Source: Campanula takesimana (Eukaryota; Streptophyta; Magnoliopsida; Asterales; Campanulaceae). Taken from it: a stretch of 64,000 nucleotides of DNA. The notes beneath the pieces were generated by a model, which was not told the DNA's origin, ran no database searches, and saw nothing but the letters and a program-made list of their open reading frames with translations. Position numbers and translations under genes: made by a program. Location: contig JAOWBW010000223.1 in NCBI GenBank assembly GCA_026119855.1, positions 1,054,001 to 1,118,000 of the forward strand, given 5' to 3'. Positions 36,296 to 46,615 of the stretch are shown piece by piece; position 1 is the stretch's first letter; each line of letters begins with the position of its first letter.

Positions 36296-36334
36296 ACTCA
36301 CTTAGTATAGATTTAAGTATCTATCTAAGTGAGT
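36296..36334. terminator. Stem-loop in the plastid-derived spacer
   Basis: CTCACTTAG and CTAAGTGAG are inverted around a short loop. Plastid transcripts often end in such hairpins. It has no expected role in the nucleus. Confidence 0.4.
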
Positions 36335-36665
36335 ATATGTTATCAACAAAGAAAACTCTATTCGTCTGATTTTGACTTGGATAGTGAAAAGATTATGCGG
36401 GACGAGTAGATCAAATAGGCCCTTATCGAATCAATATCAATATTCACGCCGGATATTGTAATTTGCACTATTTGGTCAATACTAAGAGGTAGAAATTGAT
36501 TAGCAATTGGCTCAATCAAAGGGGTGATTTTATCCCCCTTTTTTTTGTTCCATCCAAATCCGATTCCGCTTGATTAGATTTGATTGTATTGAATTGAAAA
36601 AATCAAACAAAACAAGCAAAATAGCCTTTTCTAAATCGAACCTTTTTGATTATTCGAAGCCACAT

Positions 36666-37067
36666 TTAGGAAATCTCATTGATAGCCTCGACTCGTGTCC
36701 TAGCCCGGCGGAGAGCTAGATTTGCCTCAATTGTTTGTCTCTTTCCTTCAGCTTTGCTCAAATTAGCTTTAGCGATTTCAAGAGTTTGCTGAGCTTCTTG
36801 TGGATCAATGTCACGACTCTTCTCTGCCTCATTGACTAAAACAGTGATCTCATTATTCCCTATTCTAGCAAAACCGCCCATCAGAGCCACCGTTACCCAT
36901 TGGTCATTAAGGCGTATTCTCAAAATACCTATATCGACAGCTGTGGCAATAGGGGCGTGATTTGGTAATACACCAATTTGTCCACTATCAGTAGATAAAA
37001 TAATTTCTTTCACTTCCGAATCCCAAATAATCCGATTAGGGGTCAGTACACAAAGATTTAAGGTCAT
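36666..37067 (-). CDS. atpE: Plastid atpE copy (CF1-ATPase epsilon subunit), intact 133 aa
   Basis: The full-length epsilon subunit starts MTLNLCVLTPNRIIW and ends ARTRVEAINEIS, and is of normal plastid length. Its ATG overlaps the atpB stop by four bases (37064-37067), exactly as in plastomes. Epsilon inhibits and couples the thylakoid ATP synthase. As part of nuclear plastid DNA inside a retroelement with no transit peptide it is probably silent, but the frame is undamaged, pointing to a recent transfer. Confidence 0.92.
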   Translation of the reverse strand: MTLNLCVLTPNRIIWDSEVKEIILSTDSGQIGVLPNHAPIATAVDIGILRIRLNDQWVTVALMGGFARIGNNEITVLVNEAEKSRDIDPQEAQQTLEIAKANLSKAEGKRQTIEANLALRRARTRVEAINEIS

Positions 37068-38560
37068 TTATTCAAATTGCTCTCTATTTCTAAGTTCATA
37101 GCCTTCGCCGTAGCTTCATCGATGTTACCTACCATATAAAAGGCCTGTTCAGGAAGAACATCTAATTTTCCGGAAAGAATTAATTCAAAGCCTTGAATTG
37201 TTTCTACTAGACCAACATATTTTCCCGTAGAACCGGTGAATACTTCGGCCACAAAAAAGGGTTGGGATAAGAAACGCTCAATTTTTCGCGCTCTTGCTAC
37301 GGTTAAACGATCCTCTTCGGACAATTCGTCCAACCCAAGGATAGTTATAATGTCCTGAAGTTCTTTGTAACGTTGTAAAGTTTGCTTAACACTTTGCGCC
37401 GTTTGATAATGTTCGTCACTAACGATCCGGGGTTGTAGCATAGTTGACGTTGAATCTAAAGGATCTACTGCGGGATATATACCTTTGGCAGCTAATCCTC
37501 TTGATAGTACGGTAGTCGCATCTAAATGTGCAAATGTGGTAGCAGGAGCAGGGTCGGTCAAATCGTCTGCAGGTACATAAACTGCTTGAATAGACGTTAT
37601 AGACCCCTTTTTAGTAGAAGTAATTCGTTCTTGTAAAGAACCCATTTCAGTACTAAGGGTAGGTTGATACCCTACAGCCGAAGGCATTCTACCCAACAAG
37701 GCGGATACTTCAGATCCTGCTTGGACAAACCGAAAGATATTGTCGATAAAGAGAAGTACGTCTTGTTTATTAACATCTCGAAAATATTCGGCCATAGTTA
37801 GCGCAGTCAAACCAACTCTCATACGAGCTCCCGGCGGTTCATTCATCTGACCATAAACTAAAGCCACTTTTGATTCTGCAAACTTTTGTTCATTAATGAC
37901 TCCAGAGTCTTTCATTTCCTTGTAAAGATCATTTCCTTCACGAGTACGTTCACCTACTCCGCCAAATACAGATACACCGCCGTGAGCTTTGGCAATATTA
38001 TTAATCAATTCCATAATAAATACTGTCTTCCCCACCCCAGCTCCTCCAAATAGTCCGATTTTTCCACCACGGCGATAAGGGGCTAAAAGATCGACTACTT
38101 TAATTCCGGTTTCAAAAATAGATAATTTTGTATCTAAATCGATAAAGGCAGGCGCAGATCTATGAATAGGCGATGTTGTGCGAGTATCTACAGGACCCAA
38201 ATTATCAATTGGCTCTCCAAGCACATTGAAAATTCGTCCGAGAGTCGCTCCACCGACCGGAACACTTAGAGGACTGCCCGTATCAATCACTTCCATTCCT
38301 CTCATTAGACCGTCTGTAGCACTCATGGCGACAGCCCTAACTCGATTGTTTCCTAATAATTGCTGTACTTCACAATTCACATTAATTGGTTGCCCAAGAT
38401 TATCTCGACCTTTAACTACCAGAGCGTTATAAATATTAGGCATCTTGCCCGGCGGAAAAGCTACATCTAGGACCGGACCAATGATTTGGCCGATACGCCC
38501 TGGCTTGTTTTTTTCAAGCATCGAAACCCCAGAACCAGAAGTAGTAGGATTGAGTCTCAT
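37064..38560 (-). CDS. atpB: Plastid atpB copy (CF1-ATPase beta subunit), intact 498 aa
   Basis: Catalytic beta subunit of the thylakoid ATP synthase, 498 residues as in plastids. The Walker A motif GGAGVGKT is at residues 172-179, and the Walker B region LLFIDNIFRF and GERTREGNDLY are present. Several residues differ from what I recall as near-invariant: Phe after GKTV (usually Leu), Lys in DVNKQD and Lys in STKKGS (usually Glu). All three fit single C-to-T or G-to-A changes, the kind expected in methylated nuclear plastid DNA. No stop or frameshift is present. Function in the nucleus is not expected. Confidence 0.93.
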   Translation of the reverse strand: MRLNPTTSGSGVSMLEKNKPGRIGQIIGPVLDVAFPPGKMPNIYNALVVKGRDNLGQPINVNCEVQQLLGNNRVRAVAMSATDGLMRGMEVIDTGSPLSVPVGGATLGRIFNVLGEPIDNLGPVDTRTTSPIHRSAPAFIDLDTKLSIFETGIKVVDLLAPYRRGGKIGLFGGAGVGKTVFIMELINNIAKAHGGVSVFGGVGERTREGNDLYKEMKDSGVINEQKFAESKVALVYGQMNEPPGARMRVGLTALTMAEYFRDVNKQDVLLFIDNIFRFVQAGSEVSALLGRMPSAVGYQPTLSTEMGSLQERITSTKKGSITSIQAVYVPADDLTDPAPATTFAHLDATTVLSRGLAAKGIYPAVDPLDSTSTMLQPRIVSDEHYQTAQSVKQTLQRYKELQDIITILGLDELSEEDRLTVARARKIERFLSQPFFVAEVFTGSTGKYVGLVETIQGFELILSGKLDVLPEQAFYMVGNIDEATAKAMNLEIESNLNK

Positions 38561-38789
38561 AATACTAACGAAACTAAAAAATCTCCAAATTTTTCCGAAA
38601 ATTATCGAATTTCAATTAACTGGGAAAAAGAAATGTCCCCTAGCAAGTTGAGCGGTTACTGCACTAAGAACTGGGAGTTCTCACGGATTTCATTCATACC
38701 AACCAGACTTAGTGTTTTGATCTAAGATTTCAACCGCACTCCGCGGCTTATATCAACATCTAAATAAATTCTGGCAGAGTGCACAATAA

Positions 38790-39830
38790 TCGAGTCATTC
38801 CGTGAATTCCGGCAAGCGAGCTCTGGGCAAACATAAAGACGGGCAACTTCGGGGTAGTTCAATTCTGGGCAGACATCATAGCGACCTCCAGCGATCTCCA
38901 ATCAACTATTTCAAAGATGACCAGTGCCTCACCTCGCCGTTGAACTCCGGGCAGCCTCAAAGATGGCCTCCGGGCGACTTCTTAACCCCAGATTTGGTCA
39001 CAACTGCTTGCTGATTCGCTCCTGAACATTTCGAGATCAACCATGGCGATCACCCAGTTCCGGCGAGACCGAGCAACTAGCCCGCATCCACCATCTTATC
39101 ACACTCCGGCGAGTTCCAAGCTCCGGGCTGTCAAGAAAACCGGTGCCCAAATAGTCAGGTTCTTATGACCGGTCAAACAACATCAAGCTCCGGCGAGAAT
39201 ATATTATGAACCTGCGATCTCCGGGTAGAAAGCCAGATAACCAACTGGAGAACCAATACAACAATACGCTCGTTGCAGCAAGAAGTAAGAAATATTTGTC
39301 TTATGTTCGCGAGTTTCTGTTCTGGGTAGAATCAGTCCAGCCAAACATTTATTTTATCTCGGCCACACCTGCAAGCTCCGACCTCCGGGCAGCAGCTTCG
39401 ATCTTCGGGCGGTGAGTTCATGCCGTAAAAAAGCGAGCTCCGGCCAGACCCTGTTCTGAACGAGTCTACTCTGAAGTTAAAAAAAAAAAAAGGGGATCAA
39501 ACGAGCGGGCAGCAAGTTCCGGGCTCAAAATTGTGGTGGCAAAACTAGGTCATGAATTCCGGCAAGGGATATCCGAACTCCGGCTATCCCGAGAAACTAA
39601 GAGTCCTAGAATCTCTTGAATTCCGATCTCCGGGCAGAATCAGTCCCCTATATCCGACTTCTCACCCGTTCCAGTCTCCTCCACCTCGCAGTCCGGTCAC
39701 CCGATCTCACTCCGGCAAACTTCCACTGATTCTGGTCACACTTGTGAGCTCCGACATTGCAAACTCCAACCTCCGGTCAGAGAGCTCGGGCCGCCGAGAA
39801 GGAAAATCCCAAAGAAATTGACCGTGACTT
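38790..39830. repeat. Degenerate CTCCGGGCA/TTCCGGCGA repeat region in the 10-kb element
   Basis: The phrases CTCCGGGCAG, TTCCGGCAAG and related words recur irregularly every 30-60 bases, and the region is richer in C and G than its surroundings. There is no open reading frame of note. It may be an old tandem array or a captured low-complexity gene region. Confidence 0.5.
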
Positions 39831-40459
39831 CCGGGTTCCGTCAGCAACTGTTGACTCTCCGACGTACAATATCCGATCAACTCTCTCTTGCGATCTCCGA
39901 CCCCATTATGTGTGAGCAAGATCGAATCACTACTGCTAGGCGATTTTCTGAAGATAAAAATGGTCGTGGAGAGTTGGTGAAAAAAAAGAAAAAGATGAGG
40001 AATGGATGTTGAGTGTTTTCTCAAAAATGGAGATGTCGAGTGGATTCCTTAGAAAGAATAAATGTTTTAAGTTTACTATCAACAAGCACGTTGAAGCCTC
40101 CATTGATTCAGCCTTTGGAGTTTGTTTGATGAAAAATAAAACACTAAGGGGACAAGTCTCATAGTTGTGATATTCATATGGGAAGAAAGAGAAATGTGAA
40201 ACCCACTTACAGCCACTCATTTCAATAAAGCTACATCAAAATTGTACAAGCTCGTGGACCCTACAACTTCCAACTTGTACCATGTATCAGCCCGAGAAAT
40301 ATAATGAACTGCTACTTATGGACTACCACTTGTATGTCCGTTGCAGCTGCTGGAAGGAATAAATTATTTCCAACTATTTTGTGCAATTTCGGTTCGTGCT
40401 ATCAGCTCCATCAACATGGGGGCTTTATAATTCAGTTGATCTCGGAGAAAAATAGATCG

Positions 40460-40910
40460 TGATTATTTATGGATCGAGCGGGTTAATTCCCAAAGATTGC
40501 TCTCCATTAAAGCCCTACCCCGTGTAGGCAAAAGCCCTACCCCGCGTAGGCAAATAAAATCCTACTCTGAGTAGGCCGTCCCTCCAAGAAACGCAAAGAT
40601 TATTTATGGATCGAGCGGGTTAAATACCAAAGATTGCTCTCCATTAAAGCCCTACCCCGTGTAGGCAAAATCCCTACCCCGCGCAGGCAAATAAAATCCT
40701 ACTCTGAGTAGGCCGTCCCTCCAAGAAACGGAAAAATTATTATTTATGGATCGAGCGGGTTAATTCCCCAAGATTGCTCTCCATTAAAGCCCTACCCTCG
40801 TGTAGGCAAACAAAGCCCTACTCCGAGTAGGCAAAAGTTCGTGCAAAGCCCTACTCCGAGTAGGCAAGAGCTTGAGAAAAGTCCTACTCCGAGTAGGTGA
40901 ATCACTCCAA
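40460..40910. repeat. Tandem array (about 137-bp unit) with ten CCTAC...GTAGG hairpins
   Basis: About three units begin with TTATTTATGGATCGAGCGGG at roughly 40463, 40600 and 40740. Each carries several 15-base near-palindromes of the form CCTAC-5N-GTAGG, for example CCTACTCCGAGTAGG. I count ten, the last three in quick succession in the third unit. The array is non-coding. Confidence 0.8.
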
Positions 40911-41089
40911 AAGCGCGAGCTAGACCGCGTGCCTAGAAATGGATGCCGACACGTGCTCTCACGTACGATAAGCCTCGTTCATACGAGCAAAAACCTGTGT
41001 TAGATCCAAATGTAACAAAGGGCAAATAAACAGGAGACCATGTTCCCAGACTCCGTGTCCAAACAAAGTTGCAAGTTCCACGCCCAAGC

Positions 41090-43640
41090 TACCGGGCTTA
41101 CCTTATTTATGGCGCCATTGGGCCCATCTTATTCATGAACCGGTCGTGCTTCTCTTATTTATGGTGCCAACGGGCCCATCAACAGATCGTGCCTATCTTA
41201 TATTTGACATCACCGGGCCTATCTTATTTATGAAGCCATCGGGCTCAGCCTCTTGTGAAGGCTTATGAATTCCTTTTTATTAACAAGAAAATGCTACTAC
41301 AATTCTATAACAACCGTTACCAGCATATGGGCACAGCAGTTTCCTGGCTCGAGAAAACTCTGGACTGGCACTTACGTTTCCGTTGCAGTTAGAAGAAATA
41401 AAATTATTTCCCCTCAGTTTGGGCAATTATCGTTCGTGCTATCAGCTCTTGTCGACTCGGGGGCTTCATGTCCCTGTGCCCGATCCTTCATGTTCGCTAC
41501 GGTTTTCACCGAAGATCCAGTCCCCGATACCTCTTTATCTAGAGGTCTATATATATTTGGAGTCCTGCACCCGTTCATCCAAGTTGTTGGCAATTTATAA
41601 AACTTGGGGGCTCAATCGACTGACGGCCGTTATTGTATCTGTTAAGTATTTAACGGGATCTGTCAAATCTACGCCAATCAAGTAAGGTCGTTTCTTTCCA
41701 TACTCTCAGTTTAATAAATGCTTTTTACATAGCTTTATTAATCAATAAATCAAGAGCATGATTAATTACTTGATTGCGTATTACAATTACATTGACGAAA
41801 AACTATTTAACATGCATTACTACTTGCTACTTGGCAATAGTGCTTATTGCTTGACTGCTCAGTACACGAAAATGCATGATCATGAGTAAAATTCCATGCC
41901 TATTTCCATGATTTATATGGTGAATTATTATTCTCTTCAGAATATGCTTATGAAAATATTTGTTACTTCAGCAAAATGAATATTCACCTTATTGCGGATA
42001 TGCTCCGTCCTGATATAATGTATTAGATTAACATGCTACCGTGTTATATATAGTAACTTGATCATAACAATAGAAAAATAGCATTACATGCTTCTGTTGG
42101 TTTAAATATTTGCGGAACTATACTTCTCGAAATGCGCAAAATGACATGCCATATATGTTTACTCGCTTTCAGAAAGCATGTTATATCAATTTGAATGAGC
42201 TCTAAACCATCATTAATTGATCCTTTGAAAGCTACCATGAGGAAATTCATAAATGCACGATGTTACAAAGACTACTTGGTAAAAGTTGCTTAATCAACAT
42301 GCTGCAAATGCCATGATTTTTATTATATAGTGTAATTACTATTTATTCACTCGACTTTCAACATGCTATTATAAAAAATATGTATATGTGATCGATACAC
42401 CTGTAGCGCAGCGAAGACTCTAAGTGCAATGATGCCTCCGAGCGCATCTTATATATGGCGCTTTCACGCTCATTTGCTTATGAAGTTTACGGGATCATCT
42501 TATTACGCCTACAGCGACCCCACGACTAGGGGGCTGCACATTTATCTCAAGGCATGAGGCCGACCTAACAAGTCCACCACGAATTCTATTGGAAATCTGG
42601 CCTTTATCTATCTTAGTCGCTGGCAACCTCTGAATCAGGAGGTTTATTTATCTTATGGCTCCCCGCGACTCGAGGACTCCACATCTTTATTTGAGCAACT
42701 CGGGGGCTTATTCTTCCCATTTATTATTGGATCATCCATCCAGAGGCTTTATGCCATATTATTATTCTCGGAAATCTCTGAGCTATATTTTCAGAGCTTT
42801 GCAGGGGACTTCTGGTTATCTTATAGCATTCTCTTACATATAGCTGGGAATCTCCAGCTATCATTGAATAATATTTATAGGCGATGTGCCCGCTATTTTC
42901 ATCCTCGGGATCTCCGAGATATATGTTCAGATTCCCCCTGGGATATCAGTCTATATTATGGAGTTTATTTGTCTTATGGTGTTTATTCATCTATAGATCG
43001 AGTTCGCAACCCGAGCTCTTATTCCTCTATTATCACGGTCACATTCTCGACATTGGATTATTCATCCACTAGCTATGTGCCCATTTTGTTTATCCTCGAG
43101 AATCTTCGAGTTATATATTCAGATTTGCTGTTGGACCTTTGATTCTATTATGATGCACTCCCATCCATATTCGAGAATCTTCGGCTCATTGATGATTATT
43201 TAAAGGCTGCATGCCTGGTTTAATTAACCTCGGGAATCTCCGATGTATATCTTCAGATTCCCTCCAGGATCTCCGTTTGCCCGATGTGACCGAGTTCACG
43301 GCCCGAGACCTTATTTGTATGTTATGGCGACTTCCTCGTCTTGCAGGCTCGCAGCCCGAGCTCTCGTTTTCTTTTTTTGGAGGTTACGCGCGGACTTTAT
43401 TTTTCCTCGGGAATCTCCAAGTCGATCAGCCGCAGTCCGCTATCCGATATGTCTGAGCTCGCAGTTCGAGTTTGGATTTCACTCTTATGAGAGCCACATC
43501 TTCTTGCCGATCTCCAGGTTCCAGGCTTCAGCATTCTAGCTCCAGCTTCTATCTTCCAGCCATATATATGTACACATGCTAATCTCGACCAAGAGTATAA
43601 TCCTCGCTCTGACCATAAATAATCAAGCGCTCGGAATAGG
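41090..43640. other. Non-coding interior of the 10-kb element with degenerate repeats
   Basis: At 41090-41260 phrases such as CTTATTTATG and CGGGCCCATC recur about five times. At 42540-43540 a looser repeat of CTCGGGAATCTCCGA-like words recurs every 100-150 bases. No retroelement protein, promoter or RNA gene is recognised. Confidence 0.5.
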
Positions 43641-43647
43641 GGGCTTC

Positions 43648-44091
43648 TAATGAGCCTTGGCCTTTCGGGTATACTTATCCGTACCCATATGCCCCTCTTA
43701 TACGGTCCTTATACCCCGCTCATACGGACTCTATACTCCTGCCTTGTACCAAGGGAAGGACCTCCTGAAAGGACAAGTATACCCCTCATCCCTCATATAT
43801 ATACCCCTTCTCATCCAAGGGGGAAGGTAAGTTCTACTCCCTACATTCCCTCATTACACTCTCTAGAGTGCTCTCCTCTCCCTCTCTCTTACACATTCAC
43901 ACACCCAAGGCATTCAAGGCCTTGTTCTTAGTTCCCTCGGAGTCTTACTCTCACACCCGAGGGCCTAAGCCGGGGTCAAACCCGGCTCTGGTCCTAACGG
44001 TGTGCTCATCTTGCAGATCTTCTCAGCTAGGAGCAGGAGGCAGCAAGTTGGAGATCTAATCTCCATGACCCCAAATTTCAGGGCGTCATCA
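43648..44091. repeat. Right LTR of the 10-kb element
   Basis: It starts TAATGAGCC (one change from TGATGAGCC) just after a short purine tract (AATAGGGGGC). It ends TCATCA, followed by the target repeat CTCAG. Confidence 0.9.
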
Positions 44092-44280
44092 CTCAGCTGT
44101 CTTGAGCCACAAACTCGAGCGGGGACTCAAGTTTGCCTCAGTGAAATTGATCACAGGAATGCTAGGTTGTGTTTGAGAGTACATAATTTGGTGTATTTTT
44201 CTTGATGATTTTCCCTAGTATACTAACACATTCAGGGTTGAAATTTTGTTTATAGATGAATGCAAGAAATGCAGCATGTC

Positions 44281-44517
44281 CAGGGGCGGACCCAAGAAGG
44301 TCCAAGGGGGTGGAAGTGAACCCCCCTAATTTTATGTTGACATTTAAAAAAATATTTTTTATTTTTTTTAGTACTAATTGAACCCCCCTTTGCTAGTTTC
44401 AGCCCACCCCTTTTGCCAAAACAAAAGAAAAGAAGATAAAAAGAGAGAAATTTGTATATAATTTTTGTCTAATGTATTTTGTGAACCCCTTGATTTTGGA
44501 GCTGGGTCCGGACATGC
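44281..44517. mobile_element. hAT-like MITE (237 bp)
   Basis: It starts CAGGGGCGGACCCA and ends in an eroded inverse TGGGTCCGGACATGC. The flanking 8-mers AGCATGTC and TGCATGTC (44273-44280, 44518-44525) match at seven of eight bases. The CAGGGGCGGA start is typical of plant hAT MITEs. It lies 97 bp upstream of the dioxygenase ATG, in its promoter. Confidence 0.65.
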
Positions 44518-44814
44518 TGCATGTCACATGCTGCATGTGAATATCTGACTAAGATTAATTAGTTTCATTAATAAATTAATAAATTATTGCATGCTAATTA
44601 AGTCAATTTCATTAGTATATGAATGCCAGCCAACCTGAGTTATGAATAGATTTGTTTACTAATAAATTGAGTTAGCCCCTTAGCATCTACTAAGAGTCAT
44701 CTACAGAGCAAATAACAAAAAGAATTGACCTGCATGCATCATGTTCAATAAAGTAAATTTTGTATCGATAAAATATAAGCCTCCATCCCTCAAAGATGTA
44801 AAAATCTCCAGAAA

Positions 44815-44940
44815 AACTTGTTTTACACTCGTTCTAGTGTAAAACATGTTTTCATCCCTTAATGTAAAACATAATCTCTTAATTTAAAACAAGTTTTACA
44901 CATCTCTTAGTGTAAAACAAGTTTTTCATAAGACTGACTC
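44815..44940. repeat. Short palindromic repeat with GTAAAAC/GTTTTAC words
   Basis: GAAAAACTTGTTTTACACTC at the left and GTGTAAAACAAGTTTTTC at the right are inverted. It is a sister of 61185-61312. Confidence 0.55.
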
Positions 44941-44952
44941 CACAAAGATATA

Positions 44953-45212
44953 CTCCCCCCGTCCCATTTTAAACTTCAAAGTCAAATGAAAATTTGTCAA
45001 CTTACGTGTACTTTGACTAAACACTTATTATATAATTAATTATCTTAATAAAAATTTTAAAAATTGTTTTTGATTCACCATTATCAATATTCTCACAAGT
45101 AACTTTTAGTTTTTCAATAGGATAATCAAATTTTCTCTAAATCAATAGTCAAAGTGCAATGAAGTTGACAAATTTTGCTTTGACTTTGAAATTTAAAATG
45201 GGACAGATGGAG
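44953..45212. mobile_element. Stowaway MITE
   Basis: The ends are CTCCCCCCGTCCCATTTTAA and TTAAAATGGGACAGATGGAG. The inverted core AAAGTCAAAT/ATTTTGCTTTGACTTT is present, and TA lies on both sides. Confidence 0.85.
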
Positions 45213-45219
45213 TATGAGA

Positions 45220-46120
45220 TTATTTTATGGAAATGAGAGTTGCATAATTAATATTGGGGTGGACTAGGGTGCGACGGTCGCATGGCGTGCGACCGTTCCC
45301 ACCATTTCTTTTTTTTGTTCCAGCCATTTCTTTTTGCCAACAAAAGTAACACTTTTTATAAAGGAAATGTAACACTTTTTTCTCATATGTAACACTTTTT
45401 TCTCTTAATAAATTTACCACAATTTTGCTGAAATAAATGAAAGATAACATAAGATTAACACCTAAAACTAATTTAACATTTTATAATAATGAATGTAACT
45501 TTTTTTTTTCTCAATTGTAACACTTTTCTAGGGGTTTACATTAAAATTGAAATGCAAAACTGATTATATACATGATTTTTTACTTTTTTTTTTTAAAAAA
45601 AAATGTAACATTTAACCTATAAACTGTTACATTCATCTATATAACATGTTATAATCATATATGCACTGTGTTACATTCAATTATTTATATTATTTTGCAA
45701 AACTGCTGTTATAGCATACAATAAAGTGTTACTTTTTAAAGACCAAACTGTTACTTTCTTCATAAGAACGTGTTACTTCTCAGGAGACGAGCAGCCCAAT
45801 TTTTTTTGTGTGTTAAAAATTATGTTTTTTTTAAAAAAAATCAAAATATATCATGACCTATATAGTTTTGTTCGTCTCATCGAGACGAACACAACGGTAT
45901 TTTTAAATATATTTTTTGACTTCAAAATCTCAAGATATAGCATTTTAAAAATATGAGAAGTTTTTTTAAAAGTGTGTGACACGTGTCGCGTGCTGAGTGG
46001 AGGATGGGCTTGCTGGGCGGGTGGGGCGCTGGAGCATCTATGGATCGCCGGGTTTTGACCCATGGAGGATCCGTCTCACAGCCGTGAGACGGTCTCACGG
46101 GAGAATTTGTCATTAATATT
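45220..46120. other. Gene-free stretch with many GTAACACTTTTT motifs
   Basis: Between about 45340 and 45790 the words TGTAACACTTTT and TGTTACTTT recur in both directions. GTGCGACGGTCGC at 45269 and CCGTCTCACAGCCGTGAGAC at about 46071 are short palindromes of the kind found at MITE ends. I could not define element borders. Confidence 0.4.
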
Positions 46121-46252
46121 AGCCTCGTGAGGAGTTAACTTGTTAGATGGTGTTATCTCCTAAGCGGCATCCGGTTTCCATATGAAAATATGAAAGATTT
46201 AATAGATGGGACAGTCAGGCACTTAACAGAGTACCAATGTGAACTTTGGTGT

Positions 46253-46615
46253 GATAACACCACAGATTGTACTACACAAACTTGCAGCGGAATAAATAAC
46301 AAAATGAAACCAGTATTAACACTTATCTACAGCAATGTGCTGTAGAGAATAAAACTTCTCTAAAACTAAACACTCAAGAGCTTAGGATGGACTTGTGTTT
46401 TACAAGATCTCTCAAATAAAAGAAGCAATCTCGTAAGAATACTTGAGTTCTCTTAAGCCAGAATGCGTGAGAATCTAAATGGCGGACTACTCTATTTATG
46501 AGGCATTTCTTAGAGATCTATCCTCGCAAGATATCCTCTCCATCTCTTCCATAAATATAGCTTCCAAATCTTTGAGATATCTACAAAATAACAAAAGATA
46601 TACAAAACACTAAAC
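46253..46615 (-). repeat. Probable solo LTR (minus orientation)
   Basis: Read on the minus strand the segment has a CATAAATAGAG-type TATA box, a downstream transcript-like region and an end TGTGGTGTTATCACA. This layout resembles a Copia-type LTR. No internal retroelement domain adjoins it. The ends are approximate. Confidence 0.4.

Larger units (their letters stand above)
35900..38665 (-). other. Plastid-derived DNA in the nucleus (NUPT), about 2.8 kb
   Basis: It contains psaI, atpE and atpB reading frames and the atpB leader (TGTCCCCTAGCAAG near 38635). In the usual plastome atpE is followed by trnM and trnV, while psaI lies beyond rbcL and accD. Here psaI follows atpE directly across about 470 bp, with no trnM visible. 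Either two plastid pieces were joined or the donor plastome is rearranged. The boundaries are approximate, because I judged them by where the plastid-like sequence stops. Confidence 0.85.
34067..44091. mobile_element. 10,025-bp LTR retroelement without retroelement genes (LARD-like), carrying plastid DNA
   Basis: LTRs at 34067-34510 and 43648-44091 are both 444 bp and differ at about six positions by eye. The outer ends are TGATGAGCC and GTCATCA. The 5-bp target repeat CTCAG lies at 34062-34066 and 44092-44096, and the flanks are the two halves of a dioxygenase exon, so this is one insertion. The 9.1-kb interior has no gag or pol. It holds a gene-like leader at 34511-34760 in reverse, plastid psaI, atpE and atpB (about 35,900-38,665), CCGG-rich repeats (38,790-39,830), a hairpin array (40,460-40,910) and degenerate repeats to 43,640. 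This fits a large non-autonomous element mobilised in trans. Which family supplied the enzymes is unknown. Confidence 0.85.
25560..44184 (-). pseudogene. AOP-like 2-oxoglutarate/Fe(II) dioxygenase gene, broken by two LTR retrotransposons
   Basis: The gene reads leftward from an ATG at 44184. Exon 1 survives as three pieces: 44184-44092, 34061-33871 and 28901-28804. They are separated by LTR elements at 34067-44091 (target repeat CTCAG) and 28907-33870 (target repeat AAACC). Exon 2 is 26566-26242 and exon 3 is 25805-25560. With one copy of each target repeat removed the pieces total 953 nt, one short of 318 codons. A frame slip near 34012-34015 accounts for the missing base. The N-terminal piece reads IPVINFTEANLSPRSS, and later blocks include FQELKNLFDLP and GITDPT. 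Fe ligands are the HTD motif (about residues 190-192) and a distal His in VHSVLHQV; RYS is the 2-oxoglutarate RxS site. The family resembles AOP-type enzymes. It is almost certainly inactive here. Confidence 0.85.

Noticed and set aside
36192..36665. A trnM gene expected after atpE
   Set aside because: I searched this spacer by eye on the minus strand for the usual plastid trnM acceptor and anticodon arms and found none.
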